Shown here: piece by piece, positions 58,774 to 64,000 of the stretch | How positions within the stretch are numbered: position 1 is the first letter of the stretch | Layout of the letters: every line of letters starts with the position of its first letter | DNA from: Anarhynchus alexandrinus | Taxonomy: Eukaryota > Chordata > Aves > Charadriiformes > Charadriidae | Reading direction: 5' to 3' | NCBI GenBank assembly: GCA_008711295.1 | Contig: VUYV01000072.1 | Location: 3,563,691-3,627,690, forward strand | Length of the DNA: 64,000 nt | The notes under the pieces: generated by a model | Told to the model about the DNA's origin: nothing | The model's database searches: none | Seen by the model: only the letters and a program-made list of their open reading frames with translations | Translations under genes and position numbers: made by a program

Positions 58774-61700
58774 CCTGTATTGTTACCCCCACGCACCCCG
58801 AACCGCCCTCCTCACCCCCCAGCTGAAAGCAGGGCGCGTAGATTTTACCCTCCCAAATTTTAATGAACGATATTAGCCCAATTTAACGAAAAGGGAATTA
58901 AAGCGCTTGGCATTTCAACCCCTTGCTCCAACCACGCTGTCTCAGAGTGGTGGGGTGCAGATCCCCATCAGTCCACCTCCCTCCGGGCGTTACTCCTCGG
59001 GCTGTGGGCTGGTGCAGGCACCTCCCAGCATCGCCTCTGCTCCTGAGCTGTGCCGCCGGAGCGCTCAGCACAGGAGCCCGAGATAAGAGTTAGATGGGAA
59101 ATAAGTAACCTCTGGCTGACACCACAGCCTCCGGAGAGCTCAGCCAACGGGAGCCTGAGCGAAGAGACACAGGCTACTCTGCCGAAGCCCTCCTCCTGCA
59201 TCCCGACTGTCAACAACAGCCAGCGAACGTGGACTAGTGGCTGAGGCAGCATCTACACCCGCAACGGATTTCGTATCTGCACACAAACTCTTACACCCGT
59301 CCCTAGGCCTGCACACACGCAAGAGCTTCCCGGAAAATACTCCGGATACTCCAGACGGGTGTATCCAGCAGATGCAGTTGCAGGAGTTGGCAAGTCTTGG
59401 GAAGACCTGGCGTGATTGACGCGATTTGCTGTCAGGCACATTTAAGCCGGAGTTACGCACTGCTCAGCCGCAACGCGAGCGGTGCCTGAAGGAGCTGGAA
59501 GCTCACAGGGCGTTAGCGTGAAGTCTCTCTGTTCATTTTGGCAGGTCCATCATCCACGTAGGGCCATCTCCTCCCACCCATGCACACCTACCTGAGGTAC
59601 CGCAGCGGATTCCTTCCCAGCTCCGCAAAAAGACCAGGAACTTCACAGGGGCAAAATAATTTCCTCAGGCAGACACGCTTGCCAATGGCTTTTCACTCTG
59701 AAACATGATTTCTGGTGAGAAACAGGTAAAACCTCCAGGGGCTTGGCTTCACGTCCCATGTCCTTGGCCAAGAGCAGTTTGTTAGATGGTGGGGTCCAGC
59801 TTTGCCGGCTCTATCAGATGGTGAAATCACAGTTTGGGTTTCCAGAAGCCCTGGCTGCTGCAGTGTAGGAAAATAAAGAAAAGAGAATGTTAGATGGCGA
59901 TCTGTCTTTTACCTCTGAATTGTGCTTATGCAAATGTAGAAAAAGAGGATGAAGGAAAGACAAATTTAATTCATCTTGTATTAACAAAGGTTTACAGGTT
60001 GCTGAAGAGTGGTCACTCCTGGTCGCTGTTGAGCCTTAGCACGGTTGTCATGCCAGCACACGACATAGGACATTAGTATTATCGAACGTAATTCATACAC
60101 TTGGTGGGCTTTCTACAGGCTTTCTCACTGCTCTTCTCAGCAGAAGGGTCTCAGTTCCCTTCCAAGCCCAGCGCTCGCATGTTACTGCCCTTCTTGATCT
60201 GAGTTGTGGACTGGTGCATGCCATGACTTGTCAAATGAGAATAAAATTCAGAGCTCCTCATTAACCCTATACTTCTACCAAAAAAACCCAACCAAACCCA
60301 GCTTGCTGGACACACTTGCTGTTGCAGTGTTAGCTGGATCCCATCACCACCACATTACAAAGGCACTCTCACGCTGCTGGCCACGAGCAGGCTTGAGGAG
60401 CAAACTCAATGTCAGCAGAGGACTATAAGCGTTGCGCAGCATCCCAGCAAACCGCCCGATGGGGTGTGAGCAATCCCCAGCCTCTTTAGTCTTCCCTGTG
60501 TTTTTGGGCATTCATGGACAAGTACCTATGTCCTTCACACCTTGGGTCAGCTCCAAACAGACATCAGTGGTGAGACTGCTGCCTGGACCCCAGGACCATC
60601 TCTCTCAAGGAGGGTACCAACTCCTAAAAAAACATCTCAAGTGAGCGCTGCCCACTTGCCAATCTACCGCTCTTTTGTTCTCTGCACAAATGCATCCTTT
60701 TGAAAGCCTACAGGCTGCTCCTCTAGCTGTACTTGGAGATAAAACACTTGGCAATGAAGGCATTTTATTGCTCTCCACGCTTGCTTCATTTCTCTCACTG
60801 GGAGCGAAATGAAGGTTTGGCAACGTGTGTGAGTCCATAAGATAAAATCACTCTTAGAAATAAAGTACCCCATGGTCAACTTCAGAGGATGCTCTGAGGG
60901 CACAGGAGATGCTCTACCAGCATTTGGCCCCATTTTGAACGCTGCAGGTTCAAAAGAGAAGAGCATTACTCCCTTTTCTTTTTTCTTATGTTCTGATTGA
61001 TTTTCACAATTGCCGTGCTGTCCATGAGAAAGGAAAGGCATGGCGATTTCCCAGCCTTTATTCACATTGTTCTTCTCTGCACAGCCTCCTTCCACAAACA
61101 ACCCAGCGCTTCAAATCATCCTTCATTAGGGCAGGCAGGCAGGGAATCTAACACCACGAGCCCGTTCTGTAATAAGCCCGCAGCACGCCGGGCTCCGAGG
61201 TGCAGAGATTTAAATAACTTTAACACGCCGATATTACAAAAGAGAGCAAACCCTCATATTACAAATCCTCATCAAAAGTTAAGCCAATATCCATGATCAC
61301 ACGTGGGCGTGTACTCTGCCCAGTCGATAGCACCTTGGTATTTTTATCCAGGGGTGACAACACGATTGATTTTTGTAAAACTCGCTGTGCTGTGCCAGGG
61401 GCACCAGCGTGGGGCTGCAAAAGATGCAATCTTCCCAGCTGGTTTGGATGGAACACGCAGTTTTGAACCCACTGAACCATCGTTAGTTTGAGGAGAGGGA
61501 AGCGGGTGGCCAGCCCAAGGGTCTCCTTGTGCCTTGGTTGGTGCCCCAGCTCTGGTGGAGATGTGCTGGAGTGGGGCTCGTCCCTCGCACCATGCCTTGG
61601 GTGCTGCCTGAGCATCTCCGGTCTAACGCCCATATAGAAAGAAACAAAATATTTTCAGATCTATTTAGACCACAACAGTGTTTTCTTTCTCCCGAAAAGC

Positions 61701-61936
61701 TAACCGATGCCACTCGCAGAGTCACTACACCTGGTTGCCCCAGCGTCGGACAAAGTCACCTCAGACCAGCTACTCTTGCTGCGCTGTCAAAAACCATGAG
61801 AGGTTTGTATTTACCTTCTTGCACCATCACTGCCCAGGCAGGGCTTATTTAGGGAATAACTGGAGGTTTGCACAGCTATGACGCTTTTAATTTCAAAACA
61901 CTGAAGTCAATCACATCACACTTTGAACAAGAAGGA
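58774..61936. other. Intergenic, no supported gene
   Basis: No gene, RNA gene or mobile element recognised; open frames on both strands are short and overlap. Confidence 0.5.
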
Positions 61937-62266
61937 CACCTTCCAGTATCTGAAGGGGGCCTTCAAGAAAGCTGGAGAGGGACTTTTTACAAGGGCATGT
62001 AGTGATAGGACGAGGGGGAATGGCTTCAAACTGGAAGATGGGAGATTTAGATTAGATATCAGGAAGAAATTTTTCACTCCAAGGGCGGTGAGACGGTGGC
62101 CCAGGTTGCCCAGAGAAGCTGTGGCTGCCCCATCCCTGGAGGTGCTGAAGGCCAGGTTGGATGGGGCTTTGAGCAACCTGGTCTGGTGGGAGGTGACCCT
62201 GCCCATGGCAGGGGGGTTGGAGCTGGATGATCTTTAAGGTCCCTTCCAACCCAAACCATGCTATGC
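61937..62266 (+). mobile_element. CR1 retroposon, 5'-truncated
   Basis: CR1 3' end in + orientation starting CACCTTCCAGTATCTGAAGG; translates [20 protein letters not shown] through RLPREAVAAPSLEVLKARLD; tail ends CCAAACCATGCTATGCC. Confidence 0.96.
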
Positions 62267-63819
62267 CATAAGACAGAGCTACAATGTGCAGAAGAAACCC
62301 TTAACCCCCATACTGGAGAGAAGGCAAAGGCAGGGGCAGTAACATCTTCAGCACTGTGATCCAGAGCAATCTCAACTTCAGAACTACACCTGACACTGTA
62401 CAAATCCCATACAGCAGCATCCTGGGCAATATTCGGCCCTGCTGAGTGCAGGGACCCGCTTTTTCCGAGCGTGCTGAACCCCGAGCGCCGCAGCGAAGGC
62501 TGGGTGGGCACCAAGTGACATCCCGCCCGGGGACGGTATCCCATGCAGCGCTGCAGAGCCCGCCGAGCCGAGGACACGGCGACCAGTTCGCAAGCATTTT
62601 GTGGAAAGAAAGGGCGTTTGAGCTATAAATTAATAAATACAATATTTGCACTGGGTTAGGGTGAATTTCTCAACTCTTTTCACATGTTAATCCCCACAGG
62701 ACTTCTGCATCCCTATTCTTTGCTCCATTTTATTTGTGGAGAATAATAGCTTGCGTATGACAGAAAGTGAGAGATGAGCTAATGAAATTACCAAGAAATG
62801 ACATCCACTGAGCACACTGACCCAAGCAGTCATTTATTAACCGTGCTGGTAGACCTAAAAATAGTTTTGATTGCATGCAATACCATCTATGCCAGCAATT
62901 AGTACAATAAATAACTACTCAAACTAATAACAGCACACCCACCTGAATGACAGCAGATAGCAGGCTAAGCCACTGGGTCTGAAAGCATCTTGTGAAACCT
63001 CTTATTTTTTTTTATTTCGCTCAGCCAAGAATCTGCGCATTGCGAGAGCAATTGTCAAGAGCAGAAACAGATGCAATCGTTTAGAACTTATTAAATGTAA
63101 TGCCGAAGAAATAGCCCTTCCAAGGGATCTCAGCTGGCTTTCTGCTCAGCCATCGGAATATTGAAACAAAATGTCCATATCCTCCTCTCTACTTACTTGT
63201 GATCCTCATTTCTGAGAAGAATAAGGGATGAGATTTATATCTTCACTCAGGTGAATATTAAGGACAGAAAATATAATTCTACACCATCTCAACAAATCAC
63301 AATACATCACGAATCCTGCAATAAATCTACAATTCCAGAATAAGATTTGCACAGGAAATATAATTTATACATCAGATTTCCACAATAACATCTTTATAAC
63401 TTTTCTCTAATACCTTTGGGTGCAGACAGGTCTAACAAAACCATCCGGTTCACGTAGGTGTCATTGATGCTGGTGGGGGGAATCACTCCATCTTCCTAGT
63501 CCAAAAATTGCTCGAACGTTGCTGAGATCTCGAAGGATCCATTTAGGTTTGGCATGAATGGGCAAAGACTGAGTTGCAGCTGGACCCTTCTTTAAAAACA
63601 TGAACTGGGCTGTTTTTGTACCGCTTGTTTAATCCCAAACAAGCACACGGGCAAGCAGAAAGGAAAGAGGTTTTTGGGCTGGGTCTGGCAGGAGCTGAGC
63701 AGTTTGGCTCCATCAGCTTCCCAGAGGCCGGTGTTTCCCTCAGGTGGGGATTTGGGTGTGCTGTGGGCGTCAGCGCTCATCCCACCACTTCTACCAGTTT
63801 AAGATTGACTCCCATGTGT
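62267..63819. other. Intergenic, no supported gene
   Basis: Moderately GC-rich to 62.6 kb, AT-rich after. Nothing recognised. Confidence 0.5.
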
Positions 63820-63968
63820 CACTGGAGTCTCCATCTCTGGAGATATTCAAAACCCGCCTGGACGCACTCCTGTGCAACCTGCTGTAGGTCACCCTGCTCT
63901 GGCGGGGGGGTTGGACTGGATGATCTCCAGAGGTCCCTTCCAACCCTGACCATTCTGTGATTCTGTGA
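63820..63968 (+). mobile_element. CR1 retroposon 3' fragment (second lineage)
   Basis: About 150 bp, starting in the coding end (ACTGGAGTCTCCATCTCTGG) and ending CCAACCCTGACCATTCTGTG plus ATTCTGTGA. Matches the 39,495 copy. Confidence 0.94.
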
Positions 63969-64000
63969 ACTGCCACCTTAAACTTCAGCAAAAAGCAAAA

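Overview
The window looks like bird nuclear DNA. It holds two single-copy vertebrate genes, both on the + strand, in AT-rich intergenic sequence sprinkled with at least thirteen 5'-truncated CR1 (non-LTR) retroposon fragments. Several of these carry the typical avian CR1 3' tail of short ATTCTATG / ATTCTGTG repeats. The species cannot be named from sequence alone. Single N's and one 137-base N run mark this as a draft short-read assembly.

Layout. 1-31.9 kb: no gene I can support; CR1 pieces at 4.7, 6.9-7.8, 10.0, 10.8 and 26.7-27.4 kb, plus a 2,260-bp direct duplication (15,821-20,341) split by a single N. 32.0-41.5 kb: TNFSF10 (TRAIL), five coding exons encoding a 294-residue type II membrane TNF-family ligand, with a CpG-rich promoter, a purine minisatellite in intron 1, CR1 insertions in introns 3 and 4, and an AATAAA next to an old palindromic repeat. 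41.6-48.8 kb: intergenic. 49.0-54.2 kb: GHSR (ghrelin / growth-hormone-secretagogue receptor), two coding exons around a 3.0-kb intron. The start codon is lost at a single N (49,610), and a 137-base gap with poly-G and poly-C flanks lies just upstream. 54.2-64 kb: intergenic, with CR1 fragments at 56.4, 58.4, 61.9 and 63.8 kb and an isolated CpG-rich patch at 55.3-55.9 kb.

TNFSF10 and GHSR lie in the same order and relative orientation as in mammals (human 3q26.31), from established knowledge. They are unrelated in function: TNFSF10 is an immune death-receptor ligand and GHSR a neuroendocrine GPCR. The flanking mammalian neighbours, NCEH1 upstream and FNDC3B downstream, were looked for and not recognised.

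The most informative points are: an in-frame alternative acceptor exactly 48 nt into GHSR exon 2 that would delete TM6; an 18-residue GHSR tail produced by reading into intron 1; strong signs that the 2.26-kb duplication and a 46-bp repeat at 4.8 kb are assembly artefacts at contig joins; and homopolymer flanks of the GHSR gap that look like two-colour sequencing artefacts. I found no convincing new multi-gene system.
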